Below are positions 43,017-51,751 of a DNA stretch of 64,000 nucleotides, in pieces. The position numbers and the translations under genes were made by a program. The notes below the pieces were generated by a model that saw nothing but the letters and a program-made list of their open reading frames with translations, searched no databases and was not told the DNA's origin. The stretch covers positions 1 through 64,000 of the forward strand of contig CAYWXM010000019.1 of the NCBI GenBank assembly GCA_964462595.1, read 5' to 3'. Origin of the DNA: SURF-21 sp964462595 (GTDB lineage: Bacteria > Actinomycetota > Geothermincolia > Geothermincolales > RBG-13-55-18). The first letter of the stretch is position 1, and each line of letters starts with the position of its first letter.

Positions 43017-44495
43017 CTATTGACCCCTCCTCACCGCGAAATACATGGCCCGCTCCGCGACTATCGGCACATCGCAATGTATATGGGTTGAAAAAGCCGC
43101 CCTCGCCAGGCCGGGCAGTTCGTCAACCTTGATCGTAGATCGCCTCCCGGGTGGTATCTCGATCTCGCTCTGGAAAGCGAAGCCGCCTTCAACCCATAGA
43201 TCGAGCCCCACGCGAACGGTGTTTGTCCCGGGGTTCGAGATGAGCAAAAACGTCTCAAAGGCTTCTCCGGTATAGCCTTCGGCGAAGAACCAGTCCGTCG
43301 ATGCAACCGCCGTTCCCGGAGATGCGTGACCGCCGCGGCGGCTGTCCAGGTCGTAATACACGGCCCTCTCCGCCACCAGCGGCCGGTCCGACCTCACCGT
43401 ACATGACACGTCCTCCCGCTCCAGCCCGGGCTGCTCGTTTACGAGGATAGTGGTCCTTTCATGCGCCGTCGCGAGATAGCTGCAGCTCGTGCGGCCACGC
43501 GCAGTGTAGTAGTCGATCTCGACCTTCGCCTCCTCGTCCCCCGGGTTTCCCAGCAGCAGGTAGGTCTGGAACAGATCGCCCGTACATCCCTCCGCGAAAT
43601 CCCACACCGGCGAGGGCTCTGCTATTCCCAGTGAGGCATGGCCCCCGTCTATATGCCCTTTTCCGAAATAGACGGCCCTTTCTGCGACCACGGGGCCGTC
43701 TGCGTGTACGTGCGCGGAGAACGCGGTCGCAGACAGTTGCGGGATGCCGTCCACCAGCAACGTAAAGCGGGAACGGGGGGGCAGGGAACAGCCGTGTACC
43801 ACCTCCGCCCCTCCTTCCGGGAAGAAGGATACGGTCGCCTGCACCATCTCCTCGCCGGGATTGGAAAGAAGTATGTAGGTCTCGAACCCGCCCGCCGTAT
43901 ATCCCTCGGCGAAATACCAGTCCCGGGAGGGCGCGGTGACTCCCATCGAGTCATGGCATCCCGGTATGCTCTCCCGGGCCAGCGAATCACGGGTCACGGT
44001 AAGGGGAGTGCCATCGGGAGCCCAGTAATAAGGCCACTGTGACTCGTGAGGATGCAGGGTTATGCACCCTGGGGAAGCGGGCGAACCCAGCTTTGCCTCG
44101 CATTCCGCGGCCACCCCGCGAGGCCAGGCGTGAATCCCATGTGACGACGTAAACCCCATCCAGTAGTCGCATACGCTGCCCCAGATAACGCCGTGAGTAA
44201 GGTGGTGGTTGAGGATGGTGAATTCGCCCGTCGGCGTGCTGTCGTTCACACCCGTGGAACAGCGCATAATGTTCACCAGGTGTTCTCCTTCGAAGAAATA
44301 AAGTCGCTGGTCGGTAAGGGAGCAGACCATACGTTTGGTCCCTTCCGCCTCTGCGGGAGCAATGGATGCCGGGTAAGGCTGGACGCCGGTCACGTTCTCA
44401 GCAAGCGGTCCCGGCGCGCAATCGGCGCCAAGGAGGAAGGACAGGGATAGCGCGAATAAAACCGCGAGGTACGATAAAGCTCTCCTCATGCTCAT
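43017..44495 (-). CDS. paralogous YkuD-type protein with altered SHGC motif and three repeats
   Basis: A 492-aa exported paralogue of the neighbouring gene without the FN3 domain. Signal peptide residues 1-25; YkuD-like domain about 53-175 with TPTGEFTIL and candidate His119/122, but the active-site motif reads ASPGCITLH: Cys144 is kept while the His of SHGC is Pro142. Three 'WYFAEGYT'-type repeats follow (WYFAEGYTAGG, WDFAEGCTGD, WFFAEGYTGE). Catalysis may be lost or altered. A second ATG two codons in has better Shine-Dalgarno spacing. Confidence 0.85.
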   Translation of the reverse strand: MSMRRALSYLAVLFALSLSFLLGADCAPGPLAENVTGVQPYPASIAPAEAEGTKRMVCSLTDQRLYFFEGEHLVNIMRCSTGVNDSTPTGEFTILNHHLTHGVIWGSVCDYWMGFTSSHGIHAWPRGVAAECEAKLGSPASPGCITLHPHESQWPYYWAPDGTPLTVTRDSLARESIPGCHDSMGVTAPSRDWYFAEGYTAGGFETYILLSNPGEEMVQATVSFFPEGGAEVVHGCSLPPRSRFTLLVDGIPQLSATAFSAHVHADGPVVAERAVYFGKGHIDGGHASLGIAEPSPVWDFAEGCTGDLFQTYLLLGNPGDEEAKVEIDYYTARGRTSCSYLATAHERTTILVNEQPGLEREDVSCTVRSDRPLVAERAVYYDLDSRRGGHASPGTAVASTDWFFAEGYTGEAFETFLLISNPGTNTVRVGLDLWVEGGFAFQSEIEIPPGRRSTIKVDELPGLARAAFSTHIHCDVPIVAERAMYFAVRRGQ

Positions 44496-44574
44496 CCCCC
44501 ACTATTTCACGCCACTGGATATTCCCGGACATCCGTGAACCGCTGCCAACCAGCCCGGGCAAGGCGCCGTCAGC

Positions 44575-45627
44575 TCAATAGATCAGGACAGGGATCCCTG
44601 TCTCTACCCTCTCGAAGAGGTCCTCGGAATCCTTTATATACATGCGGATGCATCCATGGGATGCGGAAGTGCCTATGGACGACGAGCTGTAGGTCCCGTG
44701 TATGAAAACCCCGGATGCACTGGTTCCGATCGCCCGCGTTCCCAAGGGATTTCCCGGACCGGGCGGGATGACGGGTGGCATGGTCTGCGCCCATGAGGTC
44801 CCCGGGTTAACCCAGGAGGGATTCCTCTGCTTGCTGGTCACCTTGAAGATGCCGCTGGGGGTAGGCCAGGAAGCCATGCCCACTGCGACCGGGTATTGCT
44901 TCTCGACCTGCATGTTATTGTAGAGAGTAAGGAGGTGGTTGGTCTTGTCCACTACGATCACCTTGCCGACCTGTTCGTCCGATGTCTCCGGCGCCGTCAC
45001 CTCGATGTTAAGCTCCGCGACGCGGTCGCGGGAGGACAGGGGTTCCGCTATGCTGGAGCGAGCCAGGTCGGAATCTATTTCCCAGCCCTCCTGCGACCTC
45101 TGGAATACCAGTTTGCGGCCCTCGAGCTTTACCTCGGCGTTAATCGCAGGTCGGTTTATGGTCGATTCCAGTGTGGATATGAAGGAGTCCAGCTTTCTGT
45201 AATCGTAATGGATAATGAGCTTGACATCGCGATCAAGGCCCCTGAAAACGGCCCGGTTGACCCAACGCTCGTAAAACGGTATATCCCGTCCCACGTCCAT
45301 GGCCCTGTCCACGGTGGCCTCGACGTCCACGTAAGCATCTATCTCGTACAGGGGCAGGGGCCAGCTATGGCCGTCAAAGTCGAGCACCAGGTCGCTGTTC
45401 AGGGTGGCAAGATCCAACTCGGAGCGTAGCGCCTCTATAGCCTCTTCGCGGCTCATACTGCCGATATTTATGCCCTCGACGTACACGCCCTTGAAGACTT
45501 GGTTGGCATAAGCTATGTCCAGCCCGACGAAGGCAAGCCCGATGACGATCAATAAGACGCCGACGAACATGAGCATCGCCAATAACATATGGCGCAGTAT
45601 CCGCCATGTCTGCATCCTGAAGACCAA
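44575..45627 (-). CDS. membrane-anchored L,D-transpeptidase (ErfK/YkuD)
   Basis: A 350-aa protein with an N-terminal membrane helix (residues about 14-36, MLLAMLMFVGVLLIVIGLAF), a PG_binding_4-like region (about 45-210, INIGSMSREEAIEALRSEL, RPAINAEVKL), and a C-terminal YkuD domain (about 222-350) with PTPSGIF, IHGT and ASHGCIRMYI (intact Ser-His-Gly-Cys). It should form 3-3 peptidoglycan crosslinks outside the membrane. The start is TTG with AAGGAGGG 6 nt upstream. The third transpeptidase-type gene in a row. Confidence 0.94.
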   Translation of the reverse strand: MVFRMQTWRILRHMLLAMLMFVGVLLIVIGLAFVGLDIAYANQVFKGVYVEGINIGSMSREEAIEALRSELDLATLNSDLVLDFDGHSWPLPLYEIDAYVDVEATVDRAMDVGRDIPFYERWVNRAVFRGLDRDVKLIIHYDYRKLDSFISTLESTINRPAINAEVKLEGRKLVFQRSQEGWEIDSDLARSSIAEPLSSRDRVAELNIEVTAPETSDEQVGKVIVVDKTNHLLTLYNNMQVEKQYPVAVGMASWPTPSGIFKVTSKQRNPSWVNPGTSWAQTMPPVIPPGPGNPLGTRAIGTSASGVFIHGTYSSSSIGTSASHGCIRMYIKDSEDLFERVETGIPVLIY

Positions 45628-45716
45628 CCGCTCCCTCCTTTACCGGGATATTTCACCCGACCACCGAGGATATCCTTCCCTCCGCACATACACATAAACG
45701 TAAACCGCTCAAGGAA

Positions 45717-46144
45717 TTACGTCCAGCTTCCATGCGTATTATTACCATAGCTCCCCGGATTAATGAATGATACACGTGCGCACGCCTCGAAGTCCGGCGT
45801 GCGGCGGTATCCGCCCATAAGGTCGCAAGAGGCCCTCAGCAGATCAAGGTATATCTCGTCGAGACTGCGCTTTCTTCGTGCGTGATGTTTACGAACTGGT
45901 TGCGGGAGAAGATGCTGGAGCAGGTGGCCCTGACCATGCAGCCGCTCATGGCATGAGAGACTCTTGGGTCCGAGAGGGCGTGACGCAGGCTGTCCCTGCG
46001 CCGGTAAGCGGCGCTCAGCCAATCGGTCCCCAGGGAGCAAAAGGCTTCTCTACCGGGAGATGTGAGCATTTCAAGTTCGCGGTTGCGTGCATACCGCCAG
46101 TCAATGAGTCCCTGGATGGTGTCGATGACGAGGTCCGAGGTCAT
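45717..46144 (-). pseudogene. possible frameshifted hypothetical gene
   Basis: A minus-strand frame from 46144 gives about 87 protein-like residues (MTSDLVIDTIQGLIDWRYAR, then NRELEMLTSPGREAFCSLGT) and then stops. Another frame takes over near 45885 with RKRSLDEIYLDLLRASCDLM and ends at 45717. Both pieces have natural composition, so one gene broken by an indel is plausible. I recognise no family. The sequence could also hold two unrelated small frames or nothing coding. The upstream DNA (46145-46270) is strikingly AT-rich. Confidence 0.35.
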
Positions 46145-46283
46145 TTCCTTTCGTGTCGAGATATAAATCTTTTTCTTTCGCAGTCACCATTTGATTAATA
46201 ACATTAAGTTACAATAGTTATCAATACTTGATATTTATATCAGTTTGTACTTTAACACTAAGTGAAAATATAAAGGGATTACA

Positions 46284-46311
46284 GGGAAGCGAAGACCGGA
46301 CTTCGCTTCCC
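46284..46311 (-). terminator. hairpin after the Flox/Hdr operon
   Basis: GGGAAGCGAAG and CTTCGCTTCCC form a perfect 11-bp stem around a 6-nt loop, 22 nt beyond the stop of the last operon gene. The minus-strand tail (TGTAATCCCTTTATATTTTC) is only moderately T-rich, so termination is likely but not certain. Confidence 0.65.
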
Positions 46312-46332
46312 TCTTCGTTTAACGCGTACCTG

Positions 46333-47172
46333 TCAGGCAAATGCTTCCGGGATATCCTTGAGCTGCGCGTAGGAGAACACCGGGCCGTCCTTGCAGACAT
46401 AGAGATGGCCCACGTTGCAGCGTCCGCACTTCCCGATGCCGCACTTCATACGGTTCTCCAGGGTTGTGTACACCTGGTCTGGCGTGAAGCCCAGCTTCTC
46501 CAGGTTCTGCAGCACGAAGTTGATCATCACCGGCGGTCCGCATGTAATGGCGATGGCGTTATCCGGCTTCGGGGCCACTTCCATGAGCAGCGATGGTACG
46601 AAACCCACGAAATGCGGCCACTCCTCCTCCTCCACGTCGATGGAGAGGTGGCAGGTACATTCATCGCCCTGGCCCAACTCCTCGAACTCATCCTTGAAGC
46701 AGTGGTCCTCGGAGGTGCGGGCGCCGTAGACGAGCTCCAGCTCGCCATAGTCGGAGCGGTTGTCCCGTATAAACTGGATGACCGGGCGCAGGGGGGCCTG
46801 CCCGATACCTCCTCCGACGGTCACTATATTCTTGCCCTTCCAGTCCTCCAGGGGAAAACTGTTCCCCAGCGGGCCGCGGACATAGAAGGAATCGCCCGCC
46901 TCCAGCTCGTGCAGGGCGGAGGTATTCTTGCCCGCCTTCATGATGCTGAAGCGCAGGTAGCCCTTCTCTGTCGGCGAGGAGGAGATGCAGAACATCGACT
47001 CGCCCACGCCCGGTATGCCCACCATGGCGGACTGGCCCGGCTTGTGGCTCCAGGTGTCCCAGACCTTCTCGTCGGCGAAGGTGACCTTGAAGGTCTTTAT
47101 GCAGCGCTCTCCCGGTGCCTCGTACCACGTGTCGATGATATTAACCTGATAGGGGATGTATGGGTTCTTCAT
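46333..47172 (-). CDS. FAD/NAD(P)-binding oxidoreductase subunit, FloxA/HydG-like
   Basis: A 279-aa ferredoxin-reductase-like subunit. The FAD-binding half has GERCIKTFKVTF and FYVRGPLGNSFP; the NAD(P)-binding half has VTVGGGIGQAPLRPVIQFI and ITCGPPVMINFVLQNL. The C-terminal CGIGKCGRCNVGHLYVCKDG gives four Cys for a [2Fe-2S] cluster, as in sulfhydrogenase gamma and DHODH-K subunits. The ATG overlaps the upstream stop (TAATG). Likely the NAD(P)H module of the HdrA/Flox complex. Confidence 0.9.
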   Translation of the reverse strand: MKNPYIPYQVNIIDTWYEAPGERCIKTFKVTFADEKVWDTWSHKPGQSAMVGIPGVGESMFCISSSPTEKGYLRFSIMKAGKNTSALHELEAGDSFYVRGPLGNSFPLEDWKGKNIVTVGGGIGQAPLRPVIQFIRDNRSDYGELELVYGARTSEDHCFKDEFEELGQGDECTCHLSIDVEEEEWPHFVGFVPSLLMEVAPKPDNAIAITCGPPVMINFVLQNLEKLGFTPDQVYTTLENRMKCGIGKCGRCNVGHLYVCKDGPVFSYAQLKDIPEAFA

Positions 47173-48191
47173 TATGCATCCACCACCTGATTGAGTATGT
47201 CCAGGATGTCTATATTCACCGGGCATAGGTTGATGCAGCGCCCGCAGCCCACGCAGGCGATAACGTCGAAATGCTCGGGGTAGTAAGAATACTTGTGGTT
47301 GACGCGGTTGCGGGTCCTCTCCTTGCGCGAGGGGCGAGGGTTGTGCCCGGAGGCGTGCAGGGTATACTCCTTGAACATGCAGGAGTCCCACATGCGGCAG
47401 CGCCTGCCCTGTCCCGTCTCGTCGACCTCGTCCTGTATATCGAAGCAATGGCAGGTGGGGCAGAGGAAAGTGCAGATACCGCATCCCAGGCAGGCACTGG
47501 AGACCTTCTTCCACAGCTCATTCTCCCACAGCCCCGGCAGCTTCTCGGGGATGCCCTCGGTCGAGATGGAACGCCTGATCTTGCCCTCCGACTCTGCGGC
47601 CATCTCCTCGGCCTTCTTCTCGTCGTCGGCCGCCGCCTCCTCGAGCTGAGAAGACAACGTCTCCTCGAGCTTCTTGCCCTTGTCGGTGAGCGTCTGCACC
47701 AGGTAGTAATCGCCCATGTCGGTGAGCAGCATGTCCAGGCCCTCGGTGCCGAAGGGGCTGCCGCCCAGCGAAGTGCAGAAGCAGTTCACCGAGGGGGGCT
47801 CTATACAGGCCATGCCCACCAGCGTTGTCTGCTCACGGCGCTTGAGGTAATAGGGGTCCTCGAAGTCCCAGGAGAACAGCTTGTCCACTATGGACATCGC
47901 CCGAGCGTCGCAGGGACGGATGCCGAATATCACCGTGGCTCCCTCTTCCTCGACGTTTTTCTCCACTAACTCCGGGTCTCCCAGTTGGAAACTGAACATG
48001 GTCTCTGTCTGGGGGAAGACGATGTTCTTGGGGGGAACGGTGGAGTTCCCGTACTCCAGGTAAGCCTCCTCGGGATCGGTTATCTGCCTGAAGATAACCA
48101 CCTCGTCCGACTTGACCGGCGTCACGAGGCGGGACTTCGCAAGCTCCCCGAGGGCTTCCTTGACCTTATCCTTGCTTAGTTTCTTTGCCAT
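47172..48191 (-). CDS. 4Fe-4S dicluster subunit, FloxB/sulfhydrogenase-beta-like
   Basis: A 339-aa iron-sulfur protein of the HydB/FloxB type. An N-terminal domain with GIRPCDARAMSIVDKLF is shared with sulfhydrogenase beta subunits. Two 4Fe-4S motifs lie at CLGCGICTFLCPTC near residue 240 and CVGCGRCINLCPVN near residue 315; extra Cys occur at CFCTSL and CRMWDSC. A charged Lys/Glu helix (EEAAADDEKKAEEMAAE) lies near residue 190. The ATG follows AAGGTGGG. It should carry electrons between the FAD/NAD(P) subunit and the Fe-S protein next door. Confidence 0.88.
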   Translation of the reverse strand: MAKKLSKDKVKEALGELAKSRLVTPVKSDEVVIFRQITDPEEAYLEYGNSTVPPKNIVFPQTETMFSFQLGDPELVEKNVEEEGATVIFGIRPCDARAMSIVDKLFSWDFEDPYYLKRREQTTLVGMACIEPPSVNCFCTSLGGSPFGTEGLDMLLTDMGDYYLVQTLTDKGKKLEETLSSQLEEAAADDEKKAEEMAAESEGKIRRSISTEGIPEKLPGLWENELWKKVSSACLGCGICTFLCPTCHCFDIQDEVDETGQGRRCRMWDSCMFKEYTLHASGHNPRPSRKERTRNRVNHKYSYYPEHFDVIACVGCGRCINLCPVNIDILDILNQVVDA

Positions 48192-48203
48192 GGCACCCAC
48201 CTT

Positions 48204-49187
48204 TTACATAATGAATTCTTCACTGTCCTCGACCTTGAAGGTCGAGAGCAATGGCGGATTAGCGACGTTCGTGCCCGGCTCGTAGTCGTAGAGCTCCTCC
48301 ACGTCCTTGCTGAACTTGCGGTTCAGCTCCATGAGCGGGATATCCATGGGGCACACCCTCTGGCACTCACCGCACTGTATGCAGCGTCCCGCGAGGTGAA
48401 AAGCCCTGGATATATGGTAGGCGGTGTTTTCGCTTACGTCGTTGCTGCGGCGTATCCACTGGGGGGCCAGGCGCTCGAGAACGCAGTCCTCGCAATAGCA
48501 CATGGGGCAGACGTTGCGGCAGGAATAGCAGCGTATGCAGCGGGAGAACTTCTCCTCCCAGTATTCCCACTTGTCCTCCTCCGACCTCTCCTCCAGAGCT
48601 TTTATGTCCGCGTAATCGTCTTCGGCGAAGGGTTTTACCTCCTCGTCCAGGAGTTCGTCATACACGAGGGGTGTGGGAAAGCGGCAGCGTATGCACTTGT
48701 CGGCCAGGAGTTCCTCCTTGGGGATCTCCTCCTTCGTGCCGTTAAAAGTAAGCACGAACTTGTCGCCCTCCAGCTCTATATCCCCCAGCTCCAGTATGTT
48801 CGGAAAACGCGCCTCGACCTTGGCCATGTCCACCACGCCCCGGCAGGGTATCCCCAGTACCAGGATGTGGTCGCGGTCGTAGGCCTTCTCCTCCATCTGC
48901 TGCAACAGCGCACGGGAATCGCAGCCCTTGACCATCACCGCCACCTTGCGCAGGTCGGGCTCCTCCCCCCGCTTTACCGGGAGCTTCTCCTCCAGGACTA
49001 TGTAGCTGGCCAGGTTGTTCACGCAGGCAGGGCTGAATATGAGCTCGTCCACATCGTCAGGGCCCGTGACGAAAGCGGGACGGGCACGGAAACCGAAGGT
49101 GCCGGGACGGTAACCTATCAGCTCCCTTACGTCCTCCCTGGAGATAACCTCCCTGGCCTTCTCTCTTAGTTTGTTCAGGTCTACCAA
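48204..49187 (-). CDS. Fe-S subunit, FloxC/FrhB-like
   Basis: A 327-aa protein. The N-terminal half has VMVKGCDSRALLQQM and LVLGIPCRGVVDM, resembling F420-hydrogenase-beta/FloxC-type proteins. A Cys pair (CIRC) follows. The C-terminal half has CIRCYSCRNVCPMCYCEDC and CIQCGECQRVCPMD, two 4Fe-4S sites. The start is TTG with GGAGG 8 nt upstream, overlapping the mvhD stop by 7 nt; a longer frame would be a shadow of mvhD. Part of the HdrA/Flox operon. Confidence 0.85.
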   Translation of the reverse strand: MVDLNKLREKAREVISREDVRELIGYRPGTFGFRARPAFVTGPDDVDELIFSPACVNNLASYIVLEEKLPVKRGEEPDLRKVAVMVKGCDSRALLQQMEEKAYDRDHILVLGIPCRGVVDMAKVEARFPNILELGDIELEGDKFVLTFNGTKEEIPKEELLADKCIRCRFPTPLVYDELLDEEVKPFAEDDYADIKALEERSEEDKWEYWEEKFSRCIRCYSCRNVCPMCYCEDCVLERLAPQWIRRSNDVSENTAYHISRAFHLAGRCIQCGECQRVCPMDIPLMELNRKFSKDVEELYDYEPGTNVANPPLLSTFKVEDSEEFIM

Positions 49188-49621
49188 TTTAACTGCCTCC
49201 GTTTGAACTGTCCCATGGGCCCTAATTCCTTGATGTCCTTGGTGACCTCCTCTATGACTTCCTTCCACTTGCCGCCCTCGGAGGCCGAAACCCAGCTCAT
49301 ACGCACCCTTCTGGGATCCACTCCCAGGTACTCCAGGAAGTTGCGCATGAGGTTGAAGCGGCGCCTGGCGTAATAATTCCCGGTCATGTAGTGGCAGTCG
49401 CCGGGGTGACATCCGGAGACGATGACCCCGTCCGCCCCCTGCTGCAGCGCGTTGACTATGAAGAGCGGGTTCACCCTGCCCGAGCACATGACCCTGATCA
49501 CCCGCACGTTTGACGGGTACTGGACGCGGGAGGTGCCCGCCAGGTCGGCGCCGGCATATGAGCACCAGTTACACAGGAAAGCCACTATATCGGGCTCGAA
49601 ATCGCCGTTGTTCTCAGCCAT
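49181..49621 (-). CDS. MvhD/FloxD-like iron-sulfur electron carrier
   Basis: A 146-aa MvhD family protein (PF02662). The Cys pattern is AFLCNWCSYAGAD, VMCSGRVNP and SGCHPGDCHY, which binds a [2Fe-2S] cluster. MvhD links hydrogenase or Flox modules to HdrA, so it marks the junction of this complex. It starts 3 nt after the HdrA stop. No NiFe hydrogenase (mvhAG) is present, and Flox-type genes follow instead. Confidence 0.94.
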   Translation of the reverse strand: MAENNGDFEPDIVAFLCNWCSYAGADLAGTSRVQYPSNVRVIRVMCSGRVNPLFIVNALQQGADGVIVSGCHPGDCHYMTGNYYARRRFNLMRNFLEYLGVDPRRVRMSWVSASEGGKWKEVIEEVTKDIKELGPMGQFKRRQLNW

Positions 49622-49624
49622 GTT

Positions 49625-51658
49625 TTACATCACCCCCAAGGCTTTTATCTGCGGTAACAGCTGCCAGTCCTTGAAGGAGCGCTGCTGGATGGAGCCGGAA
49701 AGGCATGCGGCCGCACAGGCGCCGCAACCCTTGCACAGGGCCTCGTTCACCCGCGCCACCTTCACCGGCCATCCCATGCGGTTTACCTCCACCAGCTCGA
49801 TGGCGGTGTAGGGGCAGAGCTCTACGCAGAAGCCGCAGCCGCGGCAGGTCGACTCGTCGACGAACGACGTCTGGGCCTCCACCTTCACCTTGCCCGAGGC
49901 CATGGGGATCATGGCCGCCGAGGCCGCGCCCTTGGCCTGGGCTACGGCGTCGGGTATGTCCTTGGGGCCCTGGCACACGCCGGCAAGATATACGCCGTCC
50001 GTGGCGGTGTCCACCGGGCGCAGCTTGGGATGCGCCTCCATGTAGAAGAGGTCCGAGGTCTGCGACAGCTTGAGCAGGTCGATGATCTCGCGGTTGTCCC
50101 TGCGCGGCACCAGCCCCACCGAGAGGACCACCATGTCCGTCTCGTGCTCCATCGGCGTGGAGGTCAGGGTATCCTCGGCCCTCACGATGAGCTTGTCGCC
50201 CCTCTTGTAGATCTCGGATGGATTGCCGCGTACATACCTGACGCCCTCGCGCCTGACGCGGTCGTAGAACTCCTCGAAACCCTTTCCGAAAGCGCGCACG
50301 TCCATGTAAAAGATGGTGACCTCGCAGTCATGTAACTTGTCCCTTACGAGGTGGGCCAGCTTGGCGGTGTACATGCAGCACACGCGGGAGCAATACTCGT
50401 TGCCCACGCTCTTGTCGCGGGACCCCACGCACTGGATGAAGGTTATGCTCTCGGGGACCTTGGGCTCTTCCTCTTCGCCCTCCTTCTTCTTCTTTTTCTT
50501 CTTGCTGCGGTCTAGCATCACGATCTTGCCGCTGGTGGGGCCGGAGGCGTTTACCAGGCGCTCGAACTCCAGGGCGTTGAGCACGTTGTCGTACACGCCG
50601 TAAGCGTACTCCGGCTTCAGCCTGGCGTCGAAAACGTCGTATCCGGTGGCGACGATGATCGTGCCCACCTTGAACTCCACCACCTCGTCCTGGAGGTCGA
50701 AGTTGATGGCTTTGGCCTGGCAGGCGTCGACGCACTTGGGCGAATCGCCGCACTTGCCCTTGGTCAGCATCAGGCACGTGTCCTTGTCGATGGTGTACTT
50801 TGCCGGTACGGCCTGGGGGAAGGGCATGTATATGGCGCTCCGCATCCCGATGCCCTCGTCGAACTCGTTGGGGAAACGCCACGCCATGCGGCAGGCCTCG
50901 GCGCAGTCACCGCAGCCGGTGCACTTTTCCATGTCCACGTAGCGGGACTTCTTGCGCACCTTGATGTCGAAGTTACCTATGTATCCGCCTATCTCCTCCA
51001 CCTGCGCATAGGTCATGAGCTCTATGTTGGGGTGATTGGCGACGTCCACCATCTTGGGGGTGAGGATGCAGGCCGAGCAGTCCAGGGTGGGGAAGGTCTT
51101 GTCGAGCTGAATCATGTGCCCTCCCACGGAGGGGCTCTTCTCCACCAGGTAGACCTTGAACCCCGCGTCCGCGATGTCCAGGGCGGCCTGTATGCCAGCG
51201 ATCCCCGCGCCGATGACCAGGCAGGAGGGCTCCACGTCCACCTCTTTAGCGTCCAGGGCCTCCAGGCGCATCGATTTTACCACCGCCGACTCCACGATGC
51301 GCTTGGCCTTCTCTGTCGCGGCCTCGCGGTCCGAGTGCACCCAGGAGCACTGCTCCCTTATATTGGCCATTTCCAGGAAGTATGGATTGAGGCCCGCTGA
51401 GGCCAGCGTCTTGCGGAAGGTTGGCTCGTGCATGCGCGGAGAGCAGGAGGCGACCACGACGCGGTTCAACCCGTTCTTCTTGATATCGTCGACGATCAGT
51501 GCCTGCCCAGGGTCGGAGCACATGTAAGAATAGTTGCGCGCCACCGTCACGTCCGGGAGGGTCGCCGCGAAATCCTGCACTTCCTCGACATCCACGTTGG
51601 CGGCGATATTCGTGCCGCAGTGGCAGACGTAGACCCCGATCTTTGGTTTACCGTTCAT
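49625..51658 (-). CDS. hdrA: HdrA-like flavin iron-sulfur subunit
   Basis: A 677-aa HdrA, the flavin site of electron bifurcation in heterodisulfide-reductase-type complexes. IGVYVCHCGTNIA at the N-terminus; GAGIAGIQAALDIADAG FAD Rossmann motif near residue 150; CTGCGDCAEAC near 245; GVCQGPKDIPDAVAQAKGAA; C-terminal CRGCGFCVELCP and CKGCGACAAACLSG. A Lys7/Glu-rich insert (residues about 380-400, codons AAG/AAA) precedes SITFIQCVGSRD. AGGAGG lies 10 nt upstream of the ATG. HdrB/HdrC genes are absent; the HdrCB-like gene leads this operon. Confidence 0.94.
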   Translation of the reverse strand: MNGKPKIGVYVCHCGTNIAANVDVEEVQDFAATLPDVTVARNYSYMCSDPGQALIVDDIKKNGLNRVVVASCSPRMHEPTFRKTLASAGLNPYFLEMANIREQCSWVHSDREAATEKAKRIVESAVVKSMRLEALDAKEVDVEPSCLVIGAGIAGIQAALDIADAGFKVYLVEKSPSVGGHMIQLDKTFPTLDCSACILTPKMVDVANHPNIELMTYAQVEEIGGYIGNFDIKVRKKSRYVDMEKCTGCGDCAEACRMAWRFPNEFDEGIGMRSAIYMPFPQAVPAKYTIDKDTCLMLTKGKCGDSPKCVDACQAKAINFDLQDEVVEFKVGTIIVATGYDVFDARLKPEYAYGVYDNVLNALEFERLVNASGPTSGKIVMLDRSKKKKKKKEGEEEEPKVPESITFIQCVGSRDKSVGNEYCSRVCCMYTAKLAHLVRDKLHDCEVTIFYMDVRAFGKGFEEFYDRVRREGVRYVRGNPSEIYKRGDKLIVRAEDTLTSTPMEHETDMVVLSVGLVPRRDNREIIDLLKLSQTSDLFYMEAHPKLRPVDTATDGVYLAGVCQGPKDIPDAVAQAKGAASAAMIPMASGKVKVEAQTSFVDESTCRGCGFCVELCPYTAIELVEVNRMGWPVKVARVNEALCKGCGACAAACLSGSIQQRSFKDWQLLPQIKALGVM

Positions 51659-51751
51659 ATGTCTTTCTTCCTCCTAGTGCCTTTCGCAAAAGGTCGATTA
51701 TCCTGCAATTTCATTATGGCAACCGGAGGAGTCCGGGCTCAATGACAACGC

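Noticed and set aside
49187..49565. Long N-terminal extension of the FloxC-like gene
   Set aside because: It overlaps mvhD out of frame and has low-complexity Arg/Gly/His content; the TTG start with GGAGG fits better.
50485..50510. Frameshift in HdrA at the AAG run
   Set aside because: The reading frame is uninterrupted and conserved motifs continue on both sides; it is an in-frame insert.
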